A DNA stretch of 64,000 bases from an uncultured Bacillota bacterium (GTDB taxonomy: Bacteria > Bacillota > Clostridia > Oscillospirales > Oscillospiraceae). The position numbers and the translations under genes are program-made. This document shows positions 19,339 to 29,427 of this stretch, piece after piece. The stretch lies in contig CANSDP010000004.1 in the NCBI GenBank assembly GCA_947645675.1, forward strand, positions 1-64,000. Direction: 5' to 3'. The notes under the pieces are model-generated. The model worked only from the letters and a program-made list of their open reading frames with translations. It ran no database searches and was not told where the DNA came from. Every line of letters starts with the position of its first letter. The first letter of the stretch is position 1.

Positions 19339-19443
19339 TTCCGTTTCTCTCCTTTTTTCACATATTCCCCTCCCTCTCCTCGGGGGCGGTTAGGGATAGT
19401 ATACAGAGACAGCCGGTGTTTGTCAATTTGAAAAATGGAAAAA

Positions 19444-20460
19444 TTATAGCCGGTCACGCCGGGTCAAAATACCCCAGAAGGAGACCACCCCGATCCAGCC
19501 CAGGCCGGTTGCCAGAGCCACGGCGGGCAGTCCCATCCCGGGGGCCAGCAGGAAGGACAGCGCCGCCCGCAGGGAGATATGACCTGTGGCGCCGATCACC
19601 GGGATGTTGACCCAGTCCCGGCCCCGAAAATATCCCGCCTGTCCGCTGCCCAGGAAATTGAACAGGTAGAAGCAGGCCACCAGCCTCAGATAGCCCACAG
19701 CCGGTCCCAGCGCTGCCGCATCCCCGGCGGGCAGGACCAGCCTCAGACAGGGCTCCGCCCCCCCGAGCATTACCAGAGACATGAACAGGCCAAAGCCCGC
19801 CAGCAGTCTCTGTCCGGCGCGGAAGCCCTCCTTCACCCGCGCGCTCTCCCCCGCTCCGGTATTTTGCGCCACAAAGACGGCCACAGCCGCCGAGCCGCTG
19901 TCTCCAAAGGAATTGGCAAACCCCTCCACCCTGGTGGCCGCGGTAAAGGCGTTGATGGCATCCTCCCCCAGGGTGTTTACCGTCCCCTGAACCAGCAGCT
20001 TCCCGATGTACAGACTGCACATATGCAGCGCGGATACGAAGCTGAAATGGGCGGTCTGCCGGAGCAGAGGCCGGTCCAGCACCATGTCCGCCCGGTGGAA
20101 CATCAACTGGGGAAACCGGTCACGCAGGAAGCCCGCACACAGCACAGCGGCCAGGGCCTGAGCCAGGGTGGTGGCCAAAGCCGCCCCCGCCACGCCCATG
20201 GACAGGCCGGCCACAAAGACCAGGTCCAGAATGAGGTTTACGCCCATGGACAGGGACAGGAAAAAGAGCGCGGCCCTGGTATTTCCCACCGCCCGGAGTA
20301 CGCCGGACACCAGATTGTACGCAAAGGCGGCGGGAAAGCCCAGAAAAATAATCCTCAGATATTCGGCGGCATAGACGGCCACGCGGTCCGGAGTCCGAAG
20401 GAGGACAAGCAGAGGCTCCAGAACCAGCAGCCCCAGGAGGGTCAGCGGCGGCGCGCGCAC
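19444..20460 (-). pseudogene. MATE family efflux transporter, 5'-truncated
   Basis: 338 aa, begins mid-protein (LTLLGLLVLEPLLVLLRTPDRVAVYAAEYLRI...VLRAVGNTRAALFF); roughly 100 N-terminal residues expected for MATE are absent. Confidence 0.75.
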
Positions 20461-21296
20461 TGTACATCACCCAGCCGGCGGTGAGCCGTCATCTGCGTGC
20501 CCTGGAGGAGAATCTGGGCTGTGCCCTGGTGGTCCGGGGGCGGGACCAGCGGCGGACAGAACTCACCAGCCAGGGCCGGGACTTTGTTCAAGTGGCGGAG
20601 AAGTGGCTTCTCCTGTGGCAGGAGGCCCGGGAGGTATCCGGGCGGGACAGAACGCGAACCCTCCGGGCGGCCTCGGTGGGCAGTCTGGCCTCCTACCTCC
20701 TGCCCCCGGTGTTCCGCGCCTTTCTGGAGGAGGCCCCGGGCCGGACCCTCACCTTTCACAACTATCACTCCCGGGAAGCCTATGACTATGTGGCCCAGGG
20801 GCTGGCGGACATCGCCCTTATTTCCGACCATATGTATCACACTCAGGTGGAGACCATCCCCGCCTTCCGCTCCCGAATGGTTCTGCTCACCGGGCCCGGG
20901 CTGGATTGGGCGGAGACGGTCCACCCCTCCGCCCTGGACCCCTCCCGGGAGCTGCGCCTGCCCTGGAATCCGGAGTATGATCTGTGGCACTCCTTCTGGT
21001 TCAGCTCCGCCGCCGCCCCTCGGGCGGTACTGGACCAGATGTCCCTGTTGGAGGAGTTTTTTTCCTGGCAGGACAGCTGGTGGGACAGCTGGGCTGTCGC
21101 TCCGGCGGTTGCAGCCGTCCCTCTGGCAAAAAAGCTGGGGCTCACCGTCCGAACACTGGACAGCGGCCCCGCCGATGAAATCATCTATTATCTCCAGGGC
21201 CCCCGACGAAAGGAGACGCTTGTCCGGCATTTCCTCGCCTGCCTGGACCGGGAGTTAGCTCGAAGGCCGGAAATACAGTCGTTGCTTAACCTGTAA
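20445..21296 (+). pseudogene. LysR family transcriptional regulator, 5'-truncated inside the HTH
   Basis: Open frame reads AAARALYITQPAVSRHLRALEENLGC...; roughly the first 25 residues of a LysR HTH are missing; substrate-binding domain follows. Confidence 0.75.
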
Positions 21297-21333
21297 AGTG
21301 AAATACCTTCCCGATACTTGGAAGGTATTCTTA

Positions 21334-22179
21334 TCAAGAAAACCGCCTTGCGAAGCCGCACCGGCGGCACAGCTCCTCCACAGCCCGGCTCTGGGAGAAG
21401 CCGTCATAGATCGCTCGGGCCCTGGGACTGTTCAGGATGTCGTCCAGCTCCTGGGTGTACAGGTTCCCCAGAGGGACGTCCCCCTCATGGTCCAGACAGC
21501 AGGGCACCACCGTCCCGTCCCACAGGACCCCGATCTGGTCCCGCAGGCCATGGCAGAAGCTTGGAGGCGCGCCGTCGGAGGCGGACAGGTCGGGCCAGTC
21601 AAACCGCTCCCCCCACTCCAGAAAGATGTTGGGGGCCAGGGTGGTCCCCTGCCACCCCTCCCTCCAGGGCTTGGGGAAGGCCTGCTCCAGCTGGAACAGA
21701 ATAGCGCCGTTGAGGGCGTTGGCTCCCCGGGTGTCCGCCCCATCCAGGTTCCACAGGCGCAGGGCGCACCGCTTCCCGGCAGAGGCGGCGGCTCGGGCAA
21801 AGGCGGCGCAGGAGGCGGCGTAAGCCTCCGGCCTCTCTCCCCCGCTGCCCTCGAAGGACTGGAGGGAAACGCTCACCCGTTCCACCGCCGGACTGTCCAG
21901 CAGCAGGCCGCCCCGTTCCTCCAGCAGGGTCCCGTTGGTAGTGACCATCCCCCGAAAGCCCAACGCCTCAGCTCGAGCCAGGATCTCCCTAAGCCGAGGG
22001 TGCAGCAGAGGCTCTCCCATCAGGTGGAGGTAGAGGTATTCGGTGTGGGGCCGCAGCTTCCCGGCCAGGAGACCGAAGTCCTCCGGGGAGAGAAATCCTT
22101 TTTCCCGCCGGGTACCAGGACAGAAGGCACAGGACAGATTACACACGTTGGTGATCTCCAGATACGCCTTTTTCAGCAC
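21334..22179 (-). CDS. Radical SAM/SPASM domain protein
   Basis: 281 aa; LEITNVCNLSCAFCPGTRREKG (CxxxCxxC), C-terminal cysteines VPCCLDHEGD, CRRCGFA. Confidence 0.88.
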   Translation of the reverse strand: MLKKAYLEITNVCNLSCAFCPGTRREKGFLSPEDFGLLAGKLRPHTEYLYLHLMGEPLLHPRLREILARAEALGFRGMVTTNGTLLEERGGLLLDSPAVERVSVSLQSFEGSGGERPEAYAASCAAFARAAASAGKRCALRLWNLDGADTRGANALNGAILFQLEQAFPKPWREGWQGTTLAPNIFLEWGERFDWPDLSASDGAPPSFCHGLRDQIGVLWDGTVVPCCLDHEGDVPLGNLYTQELDDILNSPRARAIYDGFSQSRAVEELCRRCGFARRFS

Positions 22180-22227
22180 AGCCTCTCCTCCTTTTTTCGC
22201 TATCTTACCACAGCCCGGCGGCGGCGG

Positions 22228-22725
22228 TCAACTGTACACCCCCAGGATATGGAGAAACCGGACCGCCTGGGCGGGGTAGCTGCTCAGCGGGCGGCAGTCG
22301 GCGTCCTGCGTGTGAGCGGCCACCAGAATATTGTCCAGGCAGGGCGGACCGCCCACCGCCACGATCACCGGGTTGTGGCTGAACGCCCCCTCGGTAAAGC
22401 TGAGCTGGGCGAAGTCCCCAGGCTGGACCTGGTCCGCTGGCACCTCCCTCCCGACGGGGCCAAGGCTCTCCTTGCTCCGGGTGAGGAAGTCGTAAAAAAA
22501 ACGCACCCCCGTCCAGGCTGGAGCCCGGTTATTCACGTTTACGTAGTACCACCCAAAGGTGGGGGTAAAATTCATCACCCCCGCCCCGGCATAAAGACAC
22601 TGGGAGGCAAAGTTGGTGCAGTCGCCCCCCAGCTCATCGAAGTTATAGTAGTTTGGATTTCGAAAATAGGCCCAGCGGTGGGCGTACTCCACCGCCGCCT
22701 GCCTGTCATAGGGCCGCAGCGTCAT
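22228..22725 (-). CDS. Amidase domain-containing protein
   Basis: 165 aa; AVEYAHRWAYFRNPNYYNFDELGGDCTNFASQCLYAG, GWYYVN, VQPGDFAQL. Confidence 0.85.
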   Translation of the reverse strand: MTLRPYDRQAAVEYAHRWAYFRNPNYYNFDELGGDCTNFASQCLYAGAGVMNFTPTFGWYYVNVNNRAPAWTGVRFFYDFLTRSKESLGPVGREVPADQVQPGDFAQLSFTEGAFSHNPVIVAVGGPPCLDNILVAAHTQDADCRPLSSYPAQAVRFLHILGVYS

Positions 22726-22778
22726 AGGGAAAACCTCCTTTCCCCTATGCTATGCGGACTGACAAGCTATTGTGCCTG

Positions 22779-23573
22779 TCACATTGCCACCATCCACAGG
22801 ATCACGTTTTTGACCCAATCCCACATGTGGGGGAACTCTCTCTTGATGAGGGGCCAGAGCTCCGTTCCGCTCACCGTTCCGCCCAGGTCCCGGACAAAGG
22901 TGTAGGTCCCCAACGCCGACTCCCGGGCCACCGCGATATGCCCCTGAGCGGAGCCGCCGATTGCCAGTCCCTTTGAAATAGCTCCCCCGCCGATGGCTAA
23001 GTAGTTGGACAAGGCTCCGCCGCCAACGGCGAGCCACTGCCCCACAGCGCACCCGCCCACGGCGAAGCCGCCCACAGCCAGTCCCCCCAGCGCGGCCAGT
23101 CCAAAGCTGACCCCGCCCAGGGCCAGGAGCAGTCCCAGACAGACCCCGCCCAAAGAGATCACCCCCAAGGCGCAGCCCCCAATGGCCACCACACCTACAG
23201 CACAGTTCCCGATGGCAATAATGCCTTTCGCCAACCGAGGGCCAAAGCCCCACCGGATATGGATCAGTGGCAGGTTAAATACCTTTACAGGACTGATGTA
23301 CTCATAAAAAACACCGCAGTTCCGCCTGCCTGGCACTTTCTCTAGGGCACTCTGGGCCAGGGATGCGCCCTCCCCTTCCTCCAGTCCTACCAGCCGGTCG
23401 ATGGACAGACCGAAGAGCCGGGACAGCTCAACCAGCTTCTCCAGCTCCGGGGTGCTCTGCCCCACCTCCCATTTGGACACTGTCTGACGGGTCACACCAA
23501 TCTGACTGCCCAGCTCCTCCTGTGACCAGCCCCGCTGCTTGCGCAGGGCCATCAAATTTTGCGCGAAGCTCAT
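22779..23573 (-). CDS. XRE-family HTH protein with glycine-rich ~10-residue repeats
   Basis: MSFAQNLMALRKQRGWSQEELGSQIGVTRQTVSKWEVGQSTPELEKL then (G-hydrophobic-xx-[AS][IVL]GG) repeats. Confidence 0.85.
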   Translation of the reverse strand: MSFAQNLMALRKQRGWSQEELGSQIGVTRQTVSKWEVGQSTPELEKLVELSRLFGLSIDRLVGLEEGEGASLAQSALEKVPGRRNCGVFYEYISPVKVFNLPLIHIRWGFGPRLAKGIIAIGNCAVGVVAIGGCALGVISLGGVCLGLLLALGGVSFGLAALGGLAVGGFAVGGCAVGQWLAVGGGALSNYLAIGGGAISKGLAIGGSAQGHIAVARESALGTYTFVRDLGGTVSGTELWPLIKREFPHMWDWVKNVILWMVAM

Positions 23574-23875
23574 AAAGAAAACCTCCTTTTCTGCCCTCAA
23601 CATAGCAGACATACCCCTGCGCAGTCAACCAAAAAGCCCTGGAAATCTGTCAACCAAAGTTAACATGGGCCCAAACTGCCGCTTTCCGGGAGGATACGGT
23701 CAACAAAAGTTTTGTTTTCTTGACCTGAACTCCTCGGATACCACTCTGCCCCTGGACATCCAATTACAATTATTTTTTTCATACTTCCGCCTTCCGTGCG
23801 TCAAAACATGTTGAATAACACCGTAAAAATAGGCAAACGGAGATGGAGTTTCCCCATCTCCGTTTACGCACAGCT

Positions 23876-25099
23876 TTACATATGGGCTTTGTGATACACC
23901 TTTTTGCCCTTCTTTATCATCAGGCCGTCGCCGGACAGGTCGCCGGCGGTGTAGCTCACAGTGGCGGAGGCCACCTTCTCGCCGTTGACCTCCACCCCGC
24001 CCTGTTCCACCAGGCGGCGGGCCTCCTTCTTGGAGGGGGCCAGCTTGCACTTGACCATCAGGTCCAGTACGCCGATAGCTCCGTCGGTGAGGTCGGCCTC
24101 GGTGAGCTGGGTGGCGGGCACGTTGGACATATCGCCGCCCCCCACGAACAGGGCCTTTGCGGCCTCCTGAGCCTTGACGGCTTCCTCCTCCCCGTGGACC
24201 AGCTTGGTCAGCTCAAAGGCCAGGACCTCCTTGGCTGTGTTCAGCTGACTGCCCTCCCACTTGTCCATCTCGTCGATCTGCTCCAAAGGCAGAAAGGTGA
24301 GCATCCTCAGGCACTTGAGCACGTCGCTGTCGCCCACATTGCGCCAGTACTGGTAGAACTCATAGGGGCTGGTCTTATTGGGGTCCAGCCAAACCGCGCC
24401 CTTGGCGGTTTTGCCCATCTTCTTGCCCTCGGAGTTGAGCAGCAGGGTGATGGTCATCGCGTGGGCGTCCTTGCCCAGCTTCCGGCGGATGAGCTCGGTG
24501 CCCCCCAGCATGTTGGACCACTGGTCGTCGCCGCCGAACTGCATATTGCAGCCGTAATTCTGGAAGAGGTAGTAGAAGTCGTAGGACTGCATAATCATAT
24601 AGTTGAACTCCAGGAAGGACAGCCCCTTCTCCATCCGCTGCTTGTAGCACTCGGCCCGGAGCATGTTATTCACCGAGAAGCAGGCACCCACCTCCCGCAG
24701 GAGCTCCACGTAGTTCAGCTTCAGCAGCCAGTCGGCGTTGTTGATCATCCTGGCCTTACCCTCGCCGAACTCAATGAAGCGCTCCATCTGCTTCTTGAAG
24801 CAGTCGCAGTTGTGCTGGATGGTCTCGGTGGTCATCATAGAGCGCATGTCGGTGCGGCCGGAGGGGTCGCCGATCATGCCGGTGCCCCCGCCGATAAGGG
24901 CGATGGGCCGGTTGCCGGCCATTTGCAGGCGCTTCATCAGGCACAGGGCCATGAAGTGGCCCACATGGAGGGAGTCGGCGGTGGGGTCGAAGCCGATGTA
25001 GAACACCGCCTTCCCCTCGTTCACCATTTTGGAAATTTCCTCTTCGTTGGTCACCTGGGCAATGAGCCCCCGGGCCTTCAATTCTTCATAACAGGTCAT
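23876..25099 (-). CDS. tyrS: Tyrosyl-tRNA synthetase
   Basis: 407 aa; [36 protein letters not shown]-terminal S4 domain. Confidence 0.97.
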   Translation of the reverse strand: MTCYEELKARGLIAQVTNEEEISKMVNEGKAVFYIGFDPTADSLHVGHFMALCLMKRLQMAGNRPIALIGGGTGMIGDPSGRTDMRSMMTTETIQHNCDCFKKQMERFIEFGEGKARMINNADWLLKLNYVELLREVGACFSVNNMLRAECYKQRMEKGLSFLEFNYMIMQSYDFYYLFQNYGCNMQFGGDDQWSNMLGGTELIRRKLGKDAHAMTITLLLNSEGKKMGKTAKGAVWLDPNKTSPYEFYQYWRNVGDSDVLKCLRMLTFLPLEQIDEMDKWEGSQLNTAKEVLAFELTKLVHGEEEAVKAQEAAKALFVGGGDMSNVPATQLTEADLTDGAIGVLDLMVKCKLAPSKKEARRLVEQGGVEVNGEKVASATVSYTAGDLSGDGLMIKKGKKVYHKAHM

Positions 25100-25114
25100 A
25101 GCTTTCTCTCCTTT

Positions 25115-25963
25115 TTATTGACAGTCCGCCACAGGCTGGCGGGCCAAGATCACATTATAGATGACGACGCTGACGACGACAATGGCCGCGCCGGTCAGGG
25201 CCATCAGGCTAACCCGCTCGCCGTAGAAGAGGGCCACCAGAATGGGGCTGAGCACCGGCTCAATGCCGGAAACCAAGCTGGCCGTGACGGGCGGGGTGGT
25301 TTTCAGACCCTCGGTCATCAGGATGTAGGCAATCGCCACCTGAAACACGCCTAAAATCACCAGGCTGAACACCGCGGTCTGGGTAAATTCCGTCTCCAGG
25401 GCCAGAAAGGGCAGGCCCACCGCCGCGCTGAGGACATCCCCCCAGAACACGGATGAGATGGCGTCGCTGTCAGGCATCTCCCGCAGGAGAAACACACCGG
25501 CATAGGCCACTCCGGAGAGCAGCGCGATGATATTGCCCATCATCTCCCCCGCGGATATTTTGTCCACAAAGAAGAACAGGATACCCCCCATCACCGCCGC
25601 GCAGGCGGTCAGGTCCAGCCGGCTGGGCCGTTTGTGAAAGCAGAGGATGGAAAACAGGATTACAAACACCGGCGCGGTAAACTGGAGCACAATCGCGTTG
25701 GTAGCGGTGGTCATCTTGTTGGCGATGGCGAAGAGGGTGTGGGCGAAAAAGACGCACAACGCCCCTAGAAATATCCAGCGGTTCAGCCGGGGCCGGTGGC
25801 GTGTGATGACGAGATACAGCCCCACCACCGCCGCCGCGATGGCGGTTCGTCCGCCGTTGATGGCCAGTCCGCTCCAGGGGATAAATTTGATGCACAGTCC
25901 CCCGATGCTGTACAGGACAGCGGCAATGAAGACGAAAAGCGTCCCCCTCCTGCGCGCTGACAT
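25115..25963 (-). CDS. EamA/DMT family transporter
   Basis: MSARRRGTLFVFIAAVLYSIGGLCIKFIPWSGLAINGGRTAIAA...; two EamA-like halves; start chosen downstream of the T-box. Confidence 0.9.
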   Translation of the reverse strand: MSARRRGTLFVFIAAVLYSIGGLCIKFIPWSGLAINGGRTAIAAAVVGLYLVITRHRPRLNRWIFLGALCVFFAHTLFAIANKMTTATNAIVLQFTAPVFVILFSILCFHKRPSRLDLTACAAVMGGILFFFVDKISAGEMMGNIIALLSGVAYAGVFLLREMPDSDAISSVFWGDVLSAAVGLPFLALETEFTQTAVFSLVILGVFQVAIAYILMTEGLKTTPPVTASLVSGIEPVLSPILVALFYGERVSLMALTGAAIVVVSVVIYNVILARQPVADCQ

Positions 25964-25982
25964 AACAATCACTTCCTTGCAA

Positions 25983-26265
25983 AAAGCCCTCCGCCCGAAG
26001 CTCGGACAGAGGGCGTCATAACGCGGTACCACCTCTGGTTCGTCCGTCCCTCGCGGAACGGACCTCGTGGAGCGTGAAGCTCCGGCGCGGTAACGGGCGC
26101 GGCCCGGCCTGTCCCCTACTGCGCTCACGCGGTTCGGGCGGCTGCTCCAAGGGGTATTCACAGGGCGCTCCCCTCCCCTGTTCCACCAAATCAGGGGCTC
26201 TCTGTGCGGGAAATCGCCGCGCTACTTGTCCTTTTCGTCACAGTGTTCACACTCTACCACAGTTT
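25983..26265 (-). promoter_or_regulatory. T-box leader (probable tyrosine specifier UAC)
   Basis: Minus strand: AGAGAG, GGTGGAACAG, GAATACCCC specifier region, antiterminator AGGTGGTACCGCG, then terminator GCCCTCTGTCCGAGCTTCGGGCGGAGGGCTTTTT. Confidence 0.9.
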
Positions 26266-26397
26266 TTATCTATTGTCAATGTTTATATTGACACTTTTTG
26301 CTTATAGCGATATAATGACAAAATAGAACGGTATCGTTCTATCCTTTGGCTCTGCCAAAGGATAATCGGTGCTCAGACCATCAAAGGGGGATATTCC

Positions 26398-27126
26398 ATG
26401 AACAAAAAGAAAAAACTGATTCAAGCACTCATCCTCTCCCTGGTACTCCTGTGCGGCATCTGCATCGGCGCAGGCGCGGCCGAAACGGCGCAGAAAATCA
26501 CCGCGTCTTTGGAGCCCGATGTCACCGTCACCGTTGACGGCGTGCCCCAGCAGTTCGTCGATACCAACGGCAACCAAGTCTATCCCATCCTCTATAACGG
26601 GTACACCTACCTACCCATGCGTGCGGTGTGTGAACAGCTGGCGGGCTTTAAGGTCGGCTGGGATCAGAGCACCCGCACCGCGTCCATCGCCACTAAGGAC
26701 GTTGACGGCACAGATTTGCTGGATATGCAGAAAGCCTACTATCTGACCGACGGCGGAAACGACCTTTGGGCAAGACAAACCATGACATCCGACAAAAAAA
26801 CAACAGAGGTCAATGGCTATACCCTGACACATTGGCTGGAGTTCTATAGTTGGACGTTCAAAAAAACCGGCGTGTCTTCCATGGCGTCTTTCAACATTGA
26901 GGGCAAATATGACACCGTGACCTTCCGGTACTACGGTGCGCACGACGCCAAACTGGAAGTAATCGGCGATAACGACTCTGTATTGTGGACAAAAGATATC
27001 AAAGGCTCTCAGCTGTACCAGGAAGTCACTGTGGATTTGATGAATACCAACCAGCTTACCTTTAAATCTACGAACGAGGACGCTGGCACAATGAGCAGCT
27101 TTATCTACGACGTGCGGCTGAAGTAA
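26398..27126 (+). CDS. Secreted copper-amine-oxidase N-terminal (stalk) domain protein
   Basis: Signal peptide; VTVDGVPQQFVDTNGNQVYPILYNGYTYLPMRAVCEQLAGFKVGWDQSTRTASI. Confidence 0.85.
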   Translation: MNKKKKLIQALILSLVLLCGICIGAGAAETAQKITASLEPDVTVTVDGVPQQFVDTNGNQVYPILYNGYTYLPMRAVCEQLAGFKVGWDQSTRTASIATKDVDGTDLLDMQKAYYLTDGGNDLWARQTMTSDKKTTEVNGYTLTHWLEFYSWTFKKTGVSSMASFNIEGKYDTVTFRYYGAHDAKLEVIGDNDSVLWTKDIKGSQLYQEVTVDLMNTNQLTFKSTNEDAGTMSSFIYDVRLK

Positions 27127-27136
27127 GGATACCATG

Positions 27137-27171
27137 AAAAGAGCGTACCGTAAAGGCGGTACGCTCTTTTC
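27137..27171. terminator. Bidirectional terminator
   Basis: aagagcgtaccgtaaaggcggtacgctctttt between convergent genes. Confidence 0.8.
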
Positions 27172-27681
27172 TTATCGGCTGTAAATCAGCTCTGCAAACT
27201 GCCCGTACTGCCGCACCTCGTCCAGGCGGAACCGCATCTGTCCCTCCTTCTGGGTGAACAGAAGAATGCCCTCCCCCAGCAGGACGGGGGCGACCTGGAC
27301 AATCAGGTGGTCCACCATATCCCGCTCCAGGAGCGGGGCCAGGATGGTATTTCCGCCGATGATCCAGATGTTCTTGTCCGGCCCCAGCCCCGCCACAAAC
27401 TCCGCCGGGTCTCCGCTCACCGGGATAAACCCCTTTTGAGGCAGGCTGCCGGCGTGGGTGAACACATAGTTCTCCGTAGTGGGGTAAAAACTGGCGGCGT
27501 CCTCCAGCCGGGCGATCTCGTCGAAGGTCCGCCGGCCCATCACGGTGATGTCCATCGCCGCGTAGAAGTTGTCGCAGTCCGTCTCCTCAGGACTGCCCGT
27601 CTCATGGAGCCAGGTCAATCCGTGGTTTTTGTCGGCCAGATAGCCGTCCAGTGTGATGCAGCCGTAGAAAAATACGCTCAT
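27172..27681 (-). CDS. Dihydrofolate reductase family protein
   Basis: 169 aa; SVFFYGCITLDGYLADKN, VMGRRTFDEI, IWIIGGNTILAPLL. Confidence 0.88.
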   Translation of the reverse strand: MSVFFYGCITLDGYLADKNHGLTWLHETGSPEETDCDNFYAAMDITVMGRRTFDEIARLEDAASFYPTTENYVFTHAGSLPQKGFIPVSGDPAEFVAGLGPDKNIWIIGGNTILAPLLERDMVDHLIVQVAPVLLGEGILLFTQKEGQMRFRLDEVRQYGQFAELIYSR

Positions 27682-27946
27682 GTCCTCTCCTTCCGTGCGC
27701 GCGGTGCGGCATCCTCTCCAATATCATTGGGAACACTATGGTTCCACTGGACCCATTATACTAAACTCTGGAAAAAGCGCAATAGGTGACCTTAATTTTT
27801 TGCCTGTTTCTCGGCTTTTTTCTCACACATTATGGCTTTTTCTATCCGATTTTATCGGTTTCACCGTTGACTGGCACGGCTGTTTCTGGTAAAATGACAT
27901 TTAACTGACATTTCAGTGTGAATAAATTGTAAACAGGAGGAAAATT

Positions 27947-29377
27947 ATGGAACAACATCACAGAGGAGAATGGGGCAGTAACCTGGGCTTCCTGATGGCG
28001 GCTGTGGGCTCCGCCGTGGGCCTGGGCAACATCTGGGGATTTCCCTATAAGATGGGTGACAACGGAGGCTTCGCCTTCCTGATTGTCTATCTGATTCTGG
28101 CCGCCACCGTGGGCTTCAGCATCATGCTGTGCGAGCTGGCAATTGGCCGGCGGGCGGGCCGGAGCGTACTGGTGAGCTATCAGCAGCTGGGCGGCAAAAT
28201 GGGCACCTTCCTGGGCTTCCTGGCGATGCTCTCCCCCTTCCTGATTCTGAGCTTCTACACCGTGCTGGGCGCTTACTGCGTGGAGTATATGTCCCTGAAC
28301 CTGGCCGACCTGGCCTTCAGCGTGTCCGCTCTGGCGGGCCTGTCCGGCGGCGACTCCTTCGAGGCGGTGCGGGTCAACCAGTTTGGCGCGGTGGCTTTCA
28401 CCTTTATTTTCATCTTCATCTGCTTCCTCATCATCCGTGGCGGCATCAAGGACGGCATCGAGAAGTTCAACAAAATCGGTATGCCCGCCCTGTTCATTAT
28501 GCTGCTGGTGGTCATTATCCGGGCCGTCACCCTGCCCGGGGCTGGCGAGGGGCTGGCATTCATGTTCACCCCCAACTTTGCCCCCTTTAAAGAGAATTTC
28601 CTGAAAGTGCTCTCCGCCGCGGGCGGACAGATGTTCTTCTCCCTCTCCCTGGCTATGGGCATCACCGTCACTTACGGCTCCTACCTGAGCAAGAAGGAGA
28701 GCCTGGTCAAGAACTCCCTGATTATCATTGTTTCCGACACCATCGTGGCCATTCTGGCCGGTATGGCCGTCCTGCCCGCCGCCTTCGCCCTGGGCGGAGA
28801 GGGCGCCGGAAAGCAGGGTCCCGCCCTGCTGTTCATCACCCTTCAGGACGTGTTCAACGCCATGGGCACCGCCGGCCCCCTGTTCGGCGTGATCTTCTAC
28901 CTGCTGGTCATTCTGGCCGCTATCACCTCCTCGATCGCTCTGCTGGAGGTGCTGGTCACCTTCCTGTCCGACCGCATCGCCCTCAAGGGTAAGATTCCCA
29001 ACCGGGCAAAGCTGGTCACCATCGTCTGTGTCGTGATCTTTATCGAGGCCGCTCTTGTGGCCGCCGACGGTCTGGGCAAAAACGGCCTATGGATTCCCTT
29101 CCAGGAGACCGGCCTGCCTTTCTCCAGCACCTGGCTGGACTTCATGGACTCCGTCTCCGAGGGCATCGCTATGCCTCTGGGCGCTCTGCTCATGTCCATC
29201 TGGCTGGGCTGGTTCGTGGGCCCCAAGATAATCCGGGACGAGGTAAACATGGAGGGCCACAAAATGAACGGCAGTTTGTACGCCTTCTTCAATTTCTGCA
29301 TCAAGTTTATCGCTCCCCTGGGAATGGCCTTTATCCTCTATGGGCAGATTGTCCAGTTCTTTACAGTCAGTCAGTAA
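27947..29377 (+). CDS. Sodium-dependent (NSS/SNF) transporter
   Basis: 476 aa; WGSNLGFLMAAVGSAVGLGNIWGFPYKMGDNGGFAFLIVYL. Confidence 0.93.
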   Translation: MEQHHRGEWGSNLGFLMAAVGSAVGLGNIWGFPYKMGDNGGFAFLIVYLILAATVGFSIMLCELAIGRRAGRSVLVSYQQLGGKMGTFLGFLAMLSPFLILSFYTVLGAYCVEYMSLNLADLAFSVSALAGLSGGDSFEAVRVNQFGAVAFTFIFIFICFLIIRGGIKDGIEKFNKIGMPALFIMLLVVIIRAVTLPGAGEGLAFMFTPNFAPFKENFLKVLSAAGGQMFFSLSLAMGITVTYGSYLSKKESLVKNSLIIIVSDTIVAILAGMAVLPAAFALGGEGAGKQGPALLFITLQDVFNAMGTAGPLFGVIFYLLVILAAITSSIALLEVLVTFLSDRIALKGKIPNRAKLVTIVCVVIFIEAALVAADGLGKNGLWIPFQETGLPFSSTWLDFMDSVSEGIAMPLGALLMSIWLGWFVGPKIIRDEVNMEGHKMNGSLYAFFNFCIKFIAPLGMAFILYGQIVQFFTVSQ

Positions 29378-29395
29378 GCTGTCAAAAATACAGCG

Positions 29396-29427
29396 GGCGC
29401 ACAGCAATTAAGCTGTGCGCCCCTTTT
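29396..29427. terminator. Bidirectional terminator
   Basis: gggcgcacagcaattaagctgtgcgcccctttttt. Confidence 0.75.

Noticed and set aside
21298-22905. 535-aa plus-strand ORF over the radical SAM and amidase genes
   Set aside because: Antisense of two recognisable genes; no domain motif.
23843-25354. 503-aa plus-strand ORF opposite tyrS
   Set aside because: Shadow ORF of tyrS with typical Gly/His/Leu antisense composition.
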